Assembly (NCBI GenBank): GCA_020744425.1 | Contig: JAGMUV010000013.1 | Span: 992,001 to 1,056,000, forward strand | From: Dactylonectria macrodidyma | Taxonomy: Eukaryota; Ascomycota; Sordariomycetes; Hypocreales; Nectriaceae | DNA: 64,000 bases | Direction of reading: 5' to 3' | Shown here: positions 1-14,017 of the stretch, piece after piece | Position numbering within the stretch: position 1 is the stretch's first letter | Layout of the letters: each line of letters opens with the position of its first letter | Translations under genes and position numbers: made by a program | Notes under the pieces: model-generated | What the model saw: only the letters and a program-made list of their open reading frames with translations | Database searches by the model: none | What the model was told of the DNA's origin: nothing

Positions 1-3000
1 GTATTAGTGGAAACCAGCGGCCCGGCGCTACGACTAACAGGACGCGGAGCGAATAGCAGGGACCCAGGCCGGGTAAGTGCCAAGACACCCCCAATGCCCG
101 GTGACAGCCGTACGACAGTTGGGCCAGACAGTTGGCCCCAGCCCAGACAGTTGGCATAGACAAAGATGCTTCAGTGGACAGCAGAGCCAAGCCAGGCTTG
201 CGCAGGCTTACACTAGGCTTGCACAGGCTTGCGCAGGGCTAGTCCGGGCTCTGGGGACGGGAACGGAATGGCGTCGCGTTGGGGTGTGTTGCGAGGTTGC
301 GAGTGGTGTGTTTTGGGGGTGGCCTGCTTGCTTTGGAAACCGGGCGTAGACTTGGCCACATACCACACAGCTCCGAGAGGCGAGTCTACTTCATGGTCGA
401 CTTCCATTTCTGCTTCTGTTCGGTTGGGAAGCGGCAAGCCGACCGACCGTCTTCGGGGAGGGTGTAAAGGAGGGGGCGTGTTGGCCATGCCGTCGCGAGG
501 ATCTCCTGCGTGCAATCGCGGGAGAGCACAATGAGTGGGTGTTAATGTCCCATTCCACGGGATCCCGAGGCCAAGGGGCGGTGGACAGTGGCCAGTGGCT
601 AGTCATCAGCGGCCAGTACTTCAGTCCTCCCCGGCTCGTGTGCAATGCACTGTAAAGCACAGTACAGGATGTATCAAAGTACCCCCAAGTGGGTGGGTGT
701 GATGAAGAGCCAAGATGGGCGAACGAACGCTCCCGGGGCTACGGCGCCAGTTGTCAGCAGGATGCCCGCAAACCGTTCAAGTGAACCACGGACCCGGCGG
801 CTTTTGGGAAGTTTGGGCACCAGAGCGGAGACTTGGACCGGAAAGACTGGCTGTTATGGGCTTACCCCTGTCGCGCATGCCACCCAGAAAAGTTCAGAAC
901 CCACCCAAAACCCAGATCCTCCCAGTGGGTTCGGGTGGGCATGACCGCATGGGTCGGGATGTTCTGGGGTTGTGGATGGGTGGGTGGTCTTGGTGGTGTG
1001 CCCGTTGTGGAGAAGGCAAGCCGGGATTGGATTGAGAAGAGGCCCGGAGCCCTGGGAGGAGGCCCGGGCGAACATGGGCTAAGGCAACTGGGGCTAGGCC
1101 CGCTAGGGGGCACAGGGACCACCCACTACAGTACGTGCTGGGGACCATGGACCACTGATCGATCCTCCATGGAACATGGCGTCTGTCTCTCCACCGTGCT
1201 GGGAACAAAACAGCATCACCACCTGCGCTTGTGCTGCACGGCTCCTGCACTGCTGCCGCCCGCGCTGCAGCAGCTGCGTAGCTGCGGCGGCCAGGTCTTG
1301 GATATCTTTTCTCCCCCTCCTTTGCCCTCTTAACATTGGTCTCTCCGTATAGTCTCGTCTTCTCTACGGCCTTTCTGCGTGGGGCCTCTCTCTTCGGGAA
1401 AAACCTAGTTCTATGGAAACCCGAGCGAGGAATGCGGGCAGCAAGCCGTAGCGCGCGACTAGACCTGACGTTTCGACTCAGCGCTTCCGGGCCCGCGACT
1501 CGCATTTCGCAGTCGCCATGTTCCCAACAGTTTGGCTCAGGGTCTTATTCGAGCCCAGGCCCGAGGCGCAAAGAGCGGGATGAGGAGCGGGTATGATCGG
1601 GCCTCTTGTGGCTACTAATCACTGGGCCTGCTGTTTGCCTGCGGGTGTCGTGGCGCGTGCTATCATCTTTGGGTTCCCGTTTTTGAATCTTGTATCACGT
1701 CGTTCCGAAAATTCGAAAACAATGTGGTAACGAAGCGGTCTCGATCCTGGGGGCAACTTGGCAAGTCGTGCGTGGTGACCAGGAAAATATGAAATACAGT
1801 GCTACCACGCACTGTCCGCTGGTCCGAATCATAACACCGATATGCCTCCCTGTCTTGTCTGCATGCAACCGCAACTGCAACTGCAACTATAACTCTGGGT
1901 TCCAGTTCCAATCCCGCATGCCCCCATCCTAGCAATCAAGCATCCATCCCGTCGCCTCCGTCGTGCCCGGCGAGTTGGAACCTCCCGCGAAACCCACTGG
2001 TACCCTGTGGGGCCTCGGCAACTGGACACTCTAACGGCCATGAATTGAATTACACAAACCTTCCGGCTTGAGGTTTCCTTCATCGCCGCCTCGGCCTCCA
2101 CGGAGAACACGCAAGCTTATCTCAGACGGCAGAACCTTTCATCTCGCAAAACTTGGCTGACGCCCCTGTTCGCTGAGGCGTCTCGCCTCGAGAGTTCGTC
2201 GGGTCTGGCTCCCGTTAGTGGACGACGCTACAGAGTATTATAGGACGTTCAATGAACGAATTGCCCGAAGCCCTGGTCTCTTCATCCCCGCAGGTCCAAA
2301 CCCAACCCTATCCATCCATGGTTTTGGTCGACCGCAAATGTCGCTTTTTCTCCGAGCCTCCGAGGTGGTTACTTTATACGTAGTGGTGTTGTCGCCCATC
2401 ATGCCGTCTTCATGTGTCAACCCGTATCAAGCAAGCCGGCTGCGCCTCACCTGTTGTCGTGTCCAAAGTTCCCGTTAGCTCCTGGTCTTTCCCGACAGCA
2501 TGGGCCAGTGAACAGACCATGTCCTCTACTCGCTTAAGAAACCCACAAGAGATTCACTCCTCAGCTATACCCCTCCTATCAGTCCACAGAGCCCACCGCT
2601 CAAACTGCCAAGATCCCAATCAAACCCCCCCGGAGTGCAAAAACGGCACCGAGTGGCAATGCAATGCGACACACAAAACATACCACGCACACCTCCTCAG
2701 TTCTCACTGACCTAAGGATGGACGTCATTGGATCTGCCGTGTCAATTTGTAGTCTTCGCTTCGCACGTCCCGATGCCATCAAGTGCGAATAATAGGGCAG
2801 CACAAGCACTAAGTTAATTTCTCTACCTAGACAATCCCAACCGCGGCCACTGTCTAGTCTCACAAGCCTCCTCCCCAACCTCTCATCTCGGGGAACAGGC
2901 GCCTGAGACTGCGAAATGGGCCACGACCTTCTAGTGTGCAAGGAAGGACTCCTTCAAACCAAATCGCTCATCATGATCATGATATGAGCCATGATCAACC

Positions 3001-6000
3001 AGGAACGGACACGACCAACGCCTCTGCAGCATCATCAATACTGGGATACCAGGGCCGATCTGTAGACGTGCAATGCACACACCTCTTGTCCTTGATTCAT
3101 GGCGCATACCAGAGAGCATGGGTGGAAGCCATGTGCCCCGAATGACACCCCCTTTCGTTACACATCCAAGCCGCCACCATCTTTGGTTCTGACGAGGGTG
3201 GCTCAAAAGCTACCTTGTCCCTGGTACGATTGGTTCCGTCAATGGATTCTGTACTGTATCAAGGGTCAACGTTACGCCAAAGACGATGGTTGGAAGAAGA
3301 AGCAAAGAAAGTCTTGATCTCCAGTTCGTGTCTAGGCTTGATGCCGCCCATCTTGGACTCTGCACATCGGATTGATGAACCGACGGGTACGGTACCTACT
3401 CTAACTAGCATCTTGGCGAGGTCTACTCTATTCTAAGCAGTATTATGGCATTATGGTTACCAACCAGCCCAGTGTGTTGGCGCTGGCTCTGGCGCCGGTG
3501 CTGGTGGTACTGACGCCGGTTCAACGCCGTGCGGCACACCAATCCAAGAAGAAATGCTCTAGGAGATGCCTAAACCATCGCAAAACCGAGCCTCTCCGAG
3601 AATGACCCAAAGCGTGGCCAGTGGATTATGGCTTGATGCAACATTCCAGTCGGTTACTGAGTCGGTTGCGAGTTGGTTACGAGTCGGTTGCGCACCAGTT
3701 GCCTGTGCCTTGCTGGAAGCGGGCTGGAAGCAGGTGGCACGGCAATCGAGCCGAGAGTGTTGCGCTTGGGACACGCCCCGTCCCGAATCACCTGCTGGAC
3801 GGTGATTTGAACCTGATGTGTGGACGAATATCGAGTGAGTGTGTTACTCTTGCACCCACGTGGCTGTTCGGCCGACGACCTGGTCGCCCTCTATCGCCGT
3901 TTTCGTTGTTCTTTGCCCCCTCGTTTGCCTCCGGAACATCTCCTCGCTTCTTCCGTTGGTCCTGTCCACGATGCACTGGCACGCAGGCATGCGTTGGGAT
4001 GGATGGAGTAAGAGGAGGAGGGGGTTTCTGCATGGCATGACTTGTGTTGCGCCTCCACTCCAATGGGAGCGTCATGAGCTGATTTGGAGTCTCGTCCGTC
4101 CTGCAGATACCCGCTGTCGGTCTAAACGACTGTGCCAACCTGGTGGATCGTCCCGTTTGTTCATCCGTCTCATTGGAGGTGGGCGGGTAATATTAGCACT
4201 GAGGATCGACCGCGGAAGGGTCAACGACCCCGTTCCCACAGTGAAATGTTGGAACCAATTCAACGCACAGAAATTTCTGAGCTAGCTACTCAAGCAATGC
4301 ACAGTGAACCATCCCAGCGGTACTTCTTGTGTCATGGCGAGCCCGACGGCTGGGAGGCGGGGTCGCCACTGAGTTTAGGAGAGAAATTCGATCGCCCGTG
4401 TATCGGCCCATCCGTCTTGCTGGAATTACAGATCCTGGCCTTTCTATTCCTTAATAACAGCCGCTGCTGGTCGTGGTTTGCGTACGTACGTACTCCTCAC
4501 GGGAATAAACACCCGTTGTTCGGACACTTCGACCGTCGTTGGACCGCATCCCAGCAGCGTCTCGCGACCACCTCCGCAAACCGCAACTCCCCCGTTCACG
4601 CTGCATCATTCCCACCATCATCGAGCCGACCTGGCTAGATTGGGCTGGAGCAGTTCTGCAGGGCAGCAGGAGCAGGAGCAGCATGCGTGGCAAAAATCCG
4701 GTGAGCTGGTTCCCAGGGAGCAGCCACGCCAGTCTGTTCGCCCAACGCAAGGCAACCCTGTGAATCTTCACCGCTTTTCGGTGCCTGTGTGTCTTGTATG
4801 ACCCTTGAGGCGGGATGAGCGGCGTTCTTCAGGTTGGCGAATCGTTAGGTCGCTTTGGATAGTAATCAGGACAAGGCAACCACCTCATCAGTCTCATTTT
4901 CGCCGGTGCGCCTAACTTATCATGCTACGGCAACGCAAGCCTCCCACGACGCGAACTGTGACAATAATTTGGCGAGCGTGGCTCTGTTCACACCCCGGGC
5001 TCTCTGCCTTTGGGGTCGCTGCTAACGGCGTCAATGCCCGTCTCTCCAACACATATGAAGAGTAAGACTGACTCTGATTCACCTGTAGTGCCGTATTGGC
5101 GCGGCCCGGTGAAGAGATTTCAGAAACCATTGGGTCTCTCGGTCAAGCAAGCGTTGACTCGGCTCAGGTGTAGACGAAGAGGGCTTGCAGGGAGCGAGGA
5201 CTGCTAGCGTTGGCCCAATGTAAATGTTTATTAATGACGTCTGGGTTCAGAATAACGGCTTGAAGCCTCCCCGGGCTAGACAGGCACAGTGTCCGTGTTA
5301 GAGCTTCGGGTGTCAAAATCCTGATCCCCCTAGCACCAATGCGAACCGGCGACAAGGGTATGAATCTCTCCCGTCGGAGTTGATCCTTAAAGGGGAAGGA
5401 ACTCAAACACTACGGAGAGTAACTGCCATAGACTACGATTATGCCAGGGGCCGAATTCGATTGGCGGCAATTATGTCGATCGTGCTTAAGCTCAGCGTCT
5501 TTGGGGCCATTTGGTTGGCAGAGTCATTCTGATACTTTCCGCCGCAGCCGAGTGAACAACCAGAGAGAAAGTGAGAAACCAACCAGTTGTCGCTCGCACG
5601 GTGAAACAAGTGCGCTCTTATGACAAGGTACAGTGCAGTAATACCTGATAAGTTACGTAGGTACTCTGCGAGACACCAGGTTCTGCTTGCTGCAGATGTA
5701 CCCGGCCCAACGTGCAGTGTGACTTGTCGCGCATCTGCAACCTCGTGCTTCCCCGGCCCTAGCAGAAACTGGCTGTTGTGACGATGCTACGTACCTCGTA
5801 CTATGTACTGCGGCGAGGAGGTACTGCAGAAAGAAGGCAGTCTTGGCTATAGCCGTCAGGGCCGGGATATCTTCCCGCGACCAGCCACCGGAAAACCCCA
5901 ACACTTATTACCAGCGGATAGTGCATTGCTAGCACCATGGGAAGCATAGACAACTTTGCGAAATAAAGGGGAAGAGAGAACCATGAAAGATAGATTCGGT

Positions 6001-8771
6001 GGGCTCGGGGCTCCTTTGCCGTGGCGCCGCGGGACGGGAAGACCCGTGGATCCGCTGGTGCCGCCAGCTCCAGCGACATTCAACCCATCATACCGAGCCG
6101 GGATGCCGACCTAAGTTAAAAAAGTCTACTATGTAAAGTTGCCAACGACTAGCAACGCTCGGACTCGCTTTCGAGTCGTCTCCAGGATGTTTCCAAGCCT
6201 CGTGGATACAAACAAACACGGGGTGAGTTTCTGAACTTGAGGACTTAGAGGCTGCTGAGAAATCAACTCAGCGGCTTCGCTAACCAGGCCATGTCAGTGG
6301 ATGTAATTCTCCACCCACCAATCCGATTTGCCACGGTAAATACCTATGTCCAGGTTAGGACATCTTGACACGGGAGTTTGCTCAAGCCAACAGAGAAGGT
6401 CATGCTTTTTCTGCTCAATATGAGGTGTTTAAGGCCATGGAAGTGGAACACAGTCGAACTGCCTGAGACTGGTGGACTGCCGTGTGACTCTGGACCCACG
6501 TCGCGGAGCATTGCTCCCTGCGGCATGTCTCACAAATGATAGACCCAGAACACCACTGAAGGATCGCGCCACAACGTAATGCAAATCTCGCACGCCCAAT
6601 TCCTTTTACGAGCAGTACTATAGTCCTTGGTTTCAGGCTCTAGAAGGGATCCGCGGTCGACCGCACAAATGCGTGGACTCCGAGCTGAAGGCCTGGAACT
6701 TGAGGGGCGCAAAACCAAGGACCAACAGCCCCAACTAGACACGCACCCAAGCGGGTCGGCCTTCGGTCTCAGGGCCTTGTGATTGCACCAAGAGAGCAGG
6801 CTGACGTCTGCGTGAGGTGGGGTTTGGGATCCCGCGCCCTTCAGTCCGAGAGCACTCGGATTTGGAACGGTGGCGATCTGGGCAGGTGGTCTAGATTGCG
6901 CCTCCAGAACCAAGCCACTGGATCGATGCGGGATTCTGTTGTGATGGCGGGCGGAGAGGGCACCGCTAGGCGGCTGTGCGGTCTAGATTGCAATCCGAGG
7001 ACCAAACTGTTGGGTTAACGTGTGGTTAGTGTCATCACGGACAGAAGGGTGATGTTGGAAGGATTTGTTTGAGACTAGAACTTTGGTTCGTCTCAGAGGC
7101 TGACGGGCGCAGTGTACTTCTAACGGCACATATTAGACCTCTCTAGTGCTTCTAAGGAAGGCCCTATCAGCTAGAGCTAAGTCTGCTACTCCGTAGTAAT
7201 AAGTATTGACTAGTTTATAGTAAAACACTCGCAAAGTTTAAGCATTGTGCTTACTGATCTGTAGCCACATCATGTGCATGTTTATTCCAAAGCAATTCAT
7301 CCATCCATCTAAATGTGTGGGTTTGTGCGCTAGTACGCCATGCTTTACGCCGTCTCTATGGTTTCGTTTCAAATTCATTAGACTTTGTGAATGGACGATT
7401 GTCTTGTCAACGAAGGCCAAAGACGGTGGCCAGGCATGTTTCCTATGGACTATTGTAGAGAGGGCTCCTTGGAGATACAGCTACAAGGACTACTGTTGCC
7501 TTAGGCTTGGGTACTGGACCTATCATACTATTGCTATCACTGTTGGATTTTTTCGTCTTCTTTTTCACTATTTAACCTCCGGGTGTGTGCTACCACAGCT
7601 CCCTACCTGCCTCGAGACTTACAACGACGACTCATCAACGACCGGGAGAGATTTGAGTTGTCAATACCTGTCCTTTTCCAAATTTGTCGTTGAAAAGACA
7701 ACAAGGCCGAGTCTGTATCACCGGGCCACTGCTCCTGAACCTGGGTTACACGCCGGAAGCCCCCTAACACGACACCAGTCTATATCAATCGAAGGAGCAA
7801 ATATCCGAGATATCTCAGCCTGTAGAAGAAGGGTATGCGGTTACCAGAATCACACGCACCAACCAATGAAGAAAAATGAAGGACAATTGCATGGCGTTAG
7901 GACCTCACACTGCACAGTCAAGGTTCCGTGTTAATACGGGAGTTGGTAAGATGGTCGGATAAATCTAAGAGCGAAAATGCCATTGCCGTGAGAAACATGA
8001 ATGGGTTTGCTGGAAAGGCTGGAGGTAGTGAGTGAAGTCATTTTGATGAACTAAACCTCCCAAGACCGAGTCCCAGAACTGAATACTAGGGCGGAATCCC
8101 CTATGTCGACTGGTACACAATGTGTAACACAGGGAGCATCGCCAATGAGCGAATTCTGGTGAATATTAGTACTCGCTGGCATCAGATCTCTTTGCAAACA
8201 GCTTTCAATGGACCCAGGGACACTTCAACAATGGCAAATGTGTGATTTTCGGTTCGATAGCGTCGAGCCCATGAAGCCCATGCACGATCTCCATGAAGAA
8301 TCAGTTGTTGACCACTCGGTTCTGCTCTTGGCTACAGGCAACATCTGATCTTCGCAAAGCGCGTGAAGTCATCAACCCACGGCCCAGTCTAGCTTCAAAG
8401 ATTTCAACGTGGTGATGGCTCTTAAGATGTCGATGGTTGATTGAGCAACACGATGCCTTGCTGAGACTGCCGATTGGTTGTTGATGCGCGGCAGTCGTCG
8501 CACCGGCTCATCACCGGCAAAGTGTGGTAGCGTCATACGAAACTCGGAAGCTCATATCGCTAGAACGCGGCGCGCGGCAAAAAAGATCAACCTAGATTGT
8601 CCACCACCTCATCATCATCGCCCCTCCAGCTCCTCGCAGCGACACGGCTCACCAGATTGACTCAGAACCTCCCTGCGGAATCCGATTCCTAAGCCCCCGG
8701 CGCCCTAGACTGTGCAAACACCTCGTGCACGGTCGTCACCACCTTTCCCTGAGCCCCTCGCCTTCAGCTAT
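1..8771. other. Gene-poor region upstream of the F-box gene
   Basis: No gene can be supported here. The longest reading frames (about 140-230 codons) overlap each other on both strands, often lack an ATG, are rich in Cys, Trp and Arg, and match no domain I know. A short tandem repeat lies at 193-240. The left part is GC-rich, and parts of 7100-8500 are more AT-rich. The right end, roughly 8500-8771, is C-rich and pyrimidine-rich and probably forms the promoter and leader of the gene starting at 8772. Confidence 0.6.
193..240. repeat. Short direct repeat, unit caggcttgcg
   Basis: About four and a half imperfect copies of a 10-11 bp unit (caggcttgcg, caggcttaca, ctaggcttgca, caggcttgcg, cagggct) are visible. 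It is a local tandem duplication in non-coding sequence, with no gene around it. Confidence 0.7.
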
Positions 8772-11700
8772 ATGCAACAAGAGCCTATTGCGATTCCAGC
8801 ACCTGTGACTCATCCCGGCCTCTCCTCAACCGCTCTCTCCTCTCAGCATGGCCCCCTTCACCGTGACTCCAACGGCCTCCATCGAGCCCGCTCCGGCGGT
8901 TCGAGCGGCGGCTTCCAGCGCTCTGGCTCCGCGTCGCGACGTGGCTCCCACAATGACGTGGATGTCGAGCTGCTCGACGAGGAGCTACGTGGACTGAGTC
9001 TGGGAGGACATGTTCCGACTCCTGGCCACCGAATCTCCGAGTATGAGAATGCCATGACCCCGCCTACACCAAGACGGGCTCTTGGGTTCAAAGTGACAAG
9101 ACGGTCCGGACCACTGTCCGATGGAGTGCAACTGGAAGAATTCCCCAATGGTGCGTTTAAGCTGTCTACACACCCCTCCACACATTACTGATTAATTGCC
9201 CACAGAGATCCTGACGCAGATTCTGTCGCACCTGCACTCCGACTCCCATGCCGCCATCGCCCTGGTGTCGAAGCGCTTCTACGCGCTAATAACCAGCTCT
9301 CACGCGTGGAGAATGGCCTTCCTGCGATACTTCCCAGGGCACGAGGCCTTGGAACATAAGATAGACGTGGATCTCTGGGCTGACGCTTCGGTCGACTCTG
9401 TTCGGTCTGAGGCCCGCTACTTTTCCCGTCTCACGCCTCTCGCATCCTGGAGGAAAGAGTATCTGCTCAGAACCCGTCTGCTCCGAAGCCTGGCTCGCGG
9501 AAAGCCCGGGTCGTCTGGGGTTGTTGGTTCATCAGTCCGAGGCGGGAAGAAGCTCAGTGCAGTTTTGACCTACAACTCCAAGTTGCCTTGGGCAGTGACC
9601 AATATTCATGCTGTCTTCGCGAACGGGAAGAAGCCACCCAGGGTCATTCATGGCGCATCTGATCTCGGAGCTGGAACCATGAGCGACCCTACGAGCGGAA
9701 AAGTTGAGAAATGGGGCCTGACGGAAACTTTTGCAGCTATGCAGCTGGATGATGTTTTCCCCGGTCTCATCCCCTATGGGCTAGACGAAGGCCCCGCTGC
9801 CACGCCCAATGTCATGGATGTAAGCCAACCGTACGGCCTTCTTGCTGGTGAAGGTTTTCCAGGGGGCCGGGCCTTCTATCGACCTATCCTCGAGAGCCGC
9901 GGAAGCTATCTGGTTGCCGACTCCGGCGTTGTGGATACCTATCCCGACATACCCAAGATCCCCGAGATGTCCGAGGCAATCTGCAGTGCCTGGATTGCGA
10001 AGTCGTCCGCTGTGCCATTGAATACACAGTCCATGGCAGGCATGCTTACCGGTTCCACTCTTGGTGTCGTTACATCGTACGCCATCGTGTGCGATTCGAA
10101 TAGCCCACGGCACTCCACTGGGGATATCACCGCTCGATGGGTGTTGAGCCCCGGCGTGCCCATTATTGCACTCAAGGTTGATGACAACTACAGCCAGAAG
10201 CGGAGGTCTGCAGCTCGGGTTTGGGCAGTAGCCTTGAATGCCTTGGGTGAAGTATACTACCTGACAGAGGTTCCTGTTAGCTCACACACCAAATCCAAAG
10301 GAGAGGATGTAACCAAGAATGCTTGGTACGCCGGCCGCACGGTGCACTGGCAACTCATTGAATCCACTCGCCGCGTTGCCCACCCTGATGACTTGGACAA
10401 GAACGCAACCCGAGGTGCATACTCGCCTCGATCTCCCTCGAACTCTATGAATCTGAGCAAAGATCAAATGGCTGCCGAGGCTCGAGAGATTGAGAAGTTT
10501 CTGCGCCACAAGCCGACTCACTTCCGACGAGTTTGTGACAAATGGGATATGCTGCGCAAGTTAGAGGTAGACTTTGCAAGCGACGATGGCAATGGTGCTG
10601 GAGAGAATATCTTTGTCATCGACTGTGGCCTCGCTGAAGACTACCTTGCCCGTGTTCAGCGATACTCCCGAACTCTTGTGCCTCATGAGGATGTACAACC
10701 TATCACAGCGGAAACACCATCGCTACCTAAGCCTGAGCCATCGCTCTTCGGACCTGTTGATACGGCTACAGTTGAGGACGTCGAGGCTCCCAAGTTGCTA
10801 CCCCTTGAGCCTCTATCTTCTACGATGCCCTCTTCAACTCCCCTGACTTTTATCCACGAGTGGGATAGTTGCACCATGGAACTCAAAGGCCAAGATTTCG
10901 CCGTTATTACCAGTAGTGCATTGGATTCTTCCTCCAACGCTCTCCTGACGTTGGTGGAAGATCCGCTTGTTGCAGCCGAGCAGGAAATTCCTGGTCGTCG
11001 CTCTCGACTTCTCGCTGTTGGGACCGACAATGGTGCCGTGCTCGTCTGGAACGCCCGGGCCAGAGCAGAAGCAAAGGAGATTGTTATCAAGCCACTTCGA
11101 TCCATACGGACAGAATCACCCGAAGTATCTTGCCTTGCGCTCACCGGCCTGTGTCTTGTTCATGGCGGGAGTGATGGTCTTGTCCAAGCCTGGGACCCTC
11201 TCGCCTCAACCCTAGACCCCATTCGAACTATCAATGCTCGATCCAACGGCCGGGTCCCTCGACATATGACGACAATGAACCCTGGCCTTGATGAGGATAC
11301 CTACTCCGCGGTCGGTGCGATCTATCTTGACCCTGACTCGACCGTCTTACGCGGTGTAGTTTCCTTTGGCGCGTTCTTGCGGTATTGGGCGTACAGCTCC
11401 ACAAGCCACCCAACGGGACGCAAGCGCCGCCTAAGGCATTCTGATCTTCACGGTCGGCTGGCCAGCCGTCGCCAAGGTGGCGATGTCACTGATTACATCG
11501 CCGCCGAGGAAGCCGAGCTTCGGCGCGAGGAACAGCACCTGGCCCGTGAACATGCTCGTCTGCGTAGTCGCTTTGGAGTGGGAGCTCTTGGCGACTTGAC
11601 GGAAGAGGAGGCCCTGCGGTATGCGCAGATGGTTTCAGAAGAGACCTTCGTCGATGAGCAACGCCGAACGAGTGACTCAGCTGCTGATGCGAGCCTGGAC

Positions 11701-12189
11701 ACTGCGTCCACATTTAGCGGCACCACGGTTGACACCCTCACGCCCGAGCCGAGTGTGACAGACACGGCACCTCCTATCAATAGTTCTGTGGACGCTGTCC
11801 GCCCCTCCAAGGCGGAAGATGACTATGAGCAACAGATTCAACAGGCGATTCGTTTGTCTCTCATGGAAGGTGTCAATGAAACCGACAACATTCAGTCCAC
11901 CCAGGGCAACAGCTCTGGCGAGTACGAGTTCGCCGTTACGTACAAGTCCAAGCCTAGCAAGAAAAATAAGCATTCTGGGCCAGCCTCGCCACGTGGTAAA
12001 CAAGTGTCCATTGCTGGCTCGTCGGCTCTCATCGATCACTACGACGATGACCTAGAGCTCGCTCTGAAGCTCAGCATGGCGGACCAGGGCGGCTTGACGT
12101 CAGAGACTGGACTGAGTGAACCTCAGGATGAGTTTCCGCCGCTAGAGTCCGAGGGCGTCGGCAAAGGAAAGGGAGCGCAGAGGTGGTGA
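8772..12189 (+). CDS. F-box / WD-like / UIM protein, Ufo1-like SCF substrate adaptor
   Basis: Two exons, 8772-9150 and 9206-12189, separated by a 55-bp intron (gtgcgt...cacag). Joining them restores a clean F-box at about residues 122-165 (FPNEILTQILSHL), so the splice is well supported. The protein is about 1120 residues. A middle region carries WD-like strands (GTDNGAVLVWN, GGSDGLVQAWDPL). The C-terminus has ubiquitin-interacting motifs at about 1000-1016 (IQQAIRLSLMEG) and 1075-1090 (LELALKLSMADQ), plus a weaker one near 924-938 (EEEALRYAQMVSEE). F-box plus WD repeats plus C-terminal UIMs is the architecture of yeast Ufo1, which delivers substrates to SCF ubiquitin ligases; orthology is inferred from architecture only. 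The start is uncertain: ATG 8772 is the first in-frame ATG after a stop at 8706-8708, but its context is weak and an upstream exon cannot be excluded. Confidence 0.85.
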
Positions 12190-14017
12190 TGCGTGTTATG
12201 GAGGCTATGCCTTCTGCCCTTGTTAATTGCACTGTGTTTTCGTTCGTCGATTTTAGTTTTAAAAGAGTCTGACGTCTCTCGTGGCGCTTTGCAAGCGTGT
12301 ATGTTTGGCGTCGCTCGGTACCATTCTTAGCAGATCAACAGTTATACATGTTATTTGTCGTTCAACACTGCGAATAGATTATTAATAGATGCGACATGCT
12401 GGCTTTGATGAATGTTTCTGCATATGAGACGTTGCGTACTGGGATTCTCTTTCCACTCATGCCCAGCACACCATCAGGCCTCGAGTTAATGGTGAAAACC
12501 GTATGTACAAGGATAGGGGCTTCACTTGCCGTGCCAAAGTTCAGTATCTAACCTCAGCTATACTCTTCTATCTAGGTCGCTTAATCAACGCCTCGTGAAA
12601 GTCCACTGGGAGCAGAAGTAGGAGTTCTTGAAGGCGGAGACGCTCAGGTGGGCTCTGTACATACCCAATCGAGGCCCTGGTCGTTTTGTAACATATACAT
12701 TCACACGGGACATACACAGTTTAATAACGAACTTTAAATATTGCGAATATTCGGGAGCTACTAATCTCTGACAATGTTTTTTTTTTCGATAAGCAAGCTT
12801 CTTCCACAGTCGTAACAGCAGAGCTGCAGCTCAAAGATAGCCGGAAAGATTCAAGGGGCTCAACGGCTGAAATCCGCGGACTGGCTAAATAGTGCCTTGG
12901 TGATGGGCGCAAAAGGCTCGATTACATGGGATATTGGGGAGCCGCATTCGCAACTACATGTACGGATATATCGTGTAGTTGGTACACCCTGCGTACGTGC
13001 TAGGAATGTCATGCCACACTTCAGGAGTTAGGGGATCAGAGGATTGCCTCGCTAACCCCGCTAATTGAAGCGCAAGAGGAGATGATTTGTGCTGGAGTAG
13101 CAGTACTGGAACGCTTCAAGGTTACCAATAATGTATATTAGAATAGATACATGTGATCAAGACAAGGGATAAGTGGAATGCATTTGTTTATGAACCAGGA
13201 GTTGCATCTTGGGGAATTTCGTAGTGGGGTATTCGCATGCCTACTTCGTTACCAAATGAAGCACCATTATCATTGATAATTTCAGACATTCCCCTCTTGC
13301 ATTCCCTAGCTGGAAATACAGAGTCATTTAGGTACATGCGTGTAAGCACCTCGACTCATCTCGACGCTCGATCATCATTTCCCTGCCGCACGACGCGTAC
13401 CATTCGCGCCGATCCCTATCCGGCTCCCCGCGCTTTAACCTAAATATGCCTGGCGAGATTCCCGAGTGCTGGACTGGACTGGCTTTCTTGGGGAGGCGTT
13501 ACGAAGGCTATGCCGAACAATAAGATAAGCCCGAGAGTAGGGACCCTTACCTCTTGGTGCGTTTGTTCTTTGTCACAGGAGGGGTAGGCTAGCCAATTGG
13601 CATGGCTTGACGACGCATAATGGGGAATACGAGGTGCAGGGTTAGCGAAGGCATGACGACGATGACAGTATCTATAAACTTTAGTTTATTTTTTCTCGTA
13701 TTCCATCAGCCTGTGACAACAGGAAGCCCATACCACGTACCAGTTTGGGACCAGTGAGGTTTACTGGTCAACGCCACCCGAAGTCGCGCGTGATAGTCAA
13801 ATGTGTGTCATTCATTGCTAGCTATTATAACCTGTCATGATGGTATGGCATGCTTCGTGTCCTCTACAGCCACCATTTGTTTCCCCATGTATTCATACAT
13901 AACTCCCATTATGGGTATCATGATTCCGTGAACCCAAATCCAACCTGAGACAATCCCCATGATGTCTCCCAATCCATATACCGTAGAGAGTGCTTCTCTG
14001 ACCATTTTGGTGCCCCT
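12190..14017. other. Intergenic region between convergent genes
   Basis: This is the 3' flank of the F-box gene on the plus strand and of the surface-protein gene on the minus strand. It is AT-rich with a T run near 12777. No convincing ORF, RNA gene or repeat was found. Confidence 0.6.

Noticed and set aside
7187..7195. TACTCCGTA motif, also present as TACGGAGTA at 43989-43997
   Set aside because: Only two exact copies were seen. Such short motifs are common in fungal intergenic DNA, so no function is claimed.
7272..7934. 220-codon plus-strand frame starting at ATG 7272
   Set aside because: Composition is rich in Cys, Trp, Tyr and His, there is no known domain, and codon use does not resemble the real genes nearby. 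Probably chance.
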